From: Rhizobium sp. Q54
GTDB taxonomy: Bacteria > Pseudomonadota > Alphaproteobacteria > Reyranellales > Reyranellaceae
Direction: 5' to 3'
Assembly (NCBI GenBank): GCA_945903635.1
Contig: CAMDOT010000005.1
Span: 1-64,000 of the forward strand
Length of the DNA: 64,000 bases
Positions 63,778-64,000 of this stretch are shown here, piece after piece. The first letter of the stretch is position 1; each line of letters opens with the position of its first letter. A program made the translations under genes and the position numbers. Below the pieces are notes generated by a model. The model had not been told where the DNA came from. It did no database searches and saw nothing but the letters and a program-made list of their open reading frames with translations.

Positions 63778-64000
63778 ATGAGAATTCTTCTGACTTCAAT
63801 CGTGCTGGCCGGAATGAGCGCAATCCCCGCGCTCGCACAAATTAGCTCGAGCAGTTCGACGAGCGTCGGCGGCGGCTCGACGAGTTCAGTAAGCGTCGGC
63901 AGTTCGACGGGATCGAGCGCCAGCAGCTCGACGAGCAGCAGCGCTTCCAGCGGAAGCCGTCGCTCCGAGTGCACGGTGGTGACGTCGCGCAACGGGCACG
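63778..64000 (+). CDS. Exported Ser-rich protein, cut by window edge
   Basis: Only the first 74 codons are visible. The signal peptide MRILLTSIVLAGMSAIPALA is followed by AQ and a run of Ser with Gly, Thr and Val (SSSTSVGGGSTSSVSVGSS), then a change to SRRSECTVVTSRNGH, where a more normal domain with a Cys seems to begin. GGGAGG precedes ATG by six bases. It is probably co-transcribed with the Gly-rich gene across the hairpin. Function unknown; the Ser-rich linker may tether the later domain outside the cell. Confidence 0.7.
   Translation, partial: MRILLTSIVLAGMSAIPALAQISSSSSTSVGGGSTSSVSVGSSTGSSASSSTSSSASSGSRRSECTVVTSRNGH

Overview
The window is GC-rich, densely packed chromosomal DNA. Genes overlap by ATGA or GTGA, there are many ABC-transporter operons, and IclR, Bug, LLM and hydantoinase families are common. 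This is typical of a soil or water alphaproteobacterium, most likely in or near the Rhodospirillales/Reyranella-Bradyrhizobium range; that placement is inference from gene families. I saw no rRNA, IS element, prophage or CRISPR array. The only stable RNA gene is an intron-bearing tRNA-Leu(UAA).

Layout: 0-8.4 kb holds the end of an AbrB-type membrane protein, an SDR/DUF1801 pair, a Bug-type binding protein, a methyltransferase, an MFS exporter, a dienelactone hydrolase, an acyl-CoA synthetase and an FAD oxidoreductase. 8.5-11.2 kb is a bufferin (copper-binding RiPP) cluster: three Cys6 precursors, a DUF692/MNIO enzyme and a DUF2063 partner. At 12.05-12.35 kb, tRNA-Leu(UAA) is split by a 209-nt group I intron. 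12.4-24.8 kb carries an IclR regulator, a complete branched-chain-type ABC transporter, hydantoinase/oxoprolinase subunits A and B, and three luciferase-like (LLM) oxidoreductases, followed by a threonine-synthase-like enzyme, a cupin, a Rieske oxygenase and an FAD monooxygenase to 29.4 kb. 29.4-41.9 kb has an NMT1/SsuABC-type ABC system, an amidohydrolase, two tandem NtaA-type flavin monooxygenases, DUF1028 and DUF1989 proteins and a second hydantoinase A/B pair. 41.9-47.1 kb and 50.2-55.9 kb are two complete peptide-type ABC operons, separated by an SDR remnant, an amine oxidase and a MORN-repeat protein. 56-59.3 kb has an SDR, a frameshifted NUDIX gene, a DoxX / DUF2946 / PCu(A)C copper group and a MAPEG protein. 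59.3-62.5 kb looks like the URC uracil-catabolism set (GTP cyclohydrolase II-like Urc1, DUF1688 Urc4, Upp). The window ends with two exported low-complexity proteins, one Gly-rich with five ~35-residue repeats and one Ser-rich and cut by the window edge.

How it fits together: much of 12-47 kb reads as nitrogen-compound scavenging. Four ABC importers sit beside hydantoinases, flavin monooxygenases, an amidohydrolase and DUF1989/DUF1028 proteins that suit ring opening and amide hydrolysis of N-heterocycles, with the URC set completing a pyrimidine theme. The bufferin cluster and the PCu(A)C/DUF2946/DoxX group are two separate copper-related loci. Substrates are not readable from sequence and stay open. 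Start sites were chosen from Shine-Dalgarno spacing, operon overlap and family N-termini, and alternatives are given where they matter.
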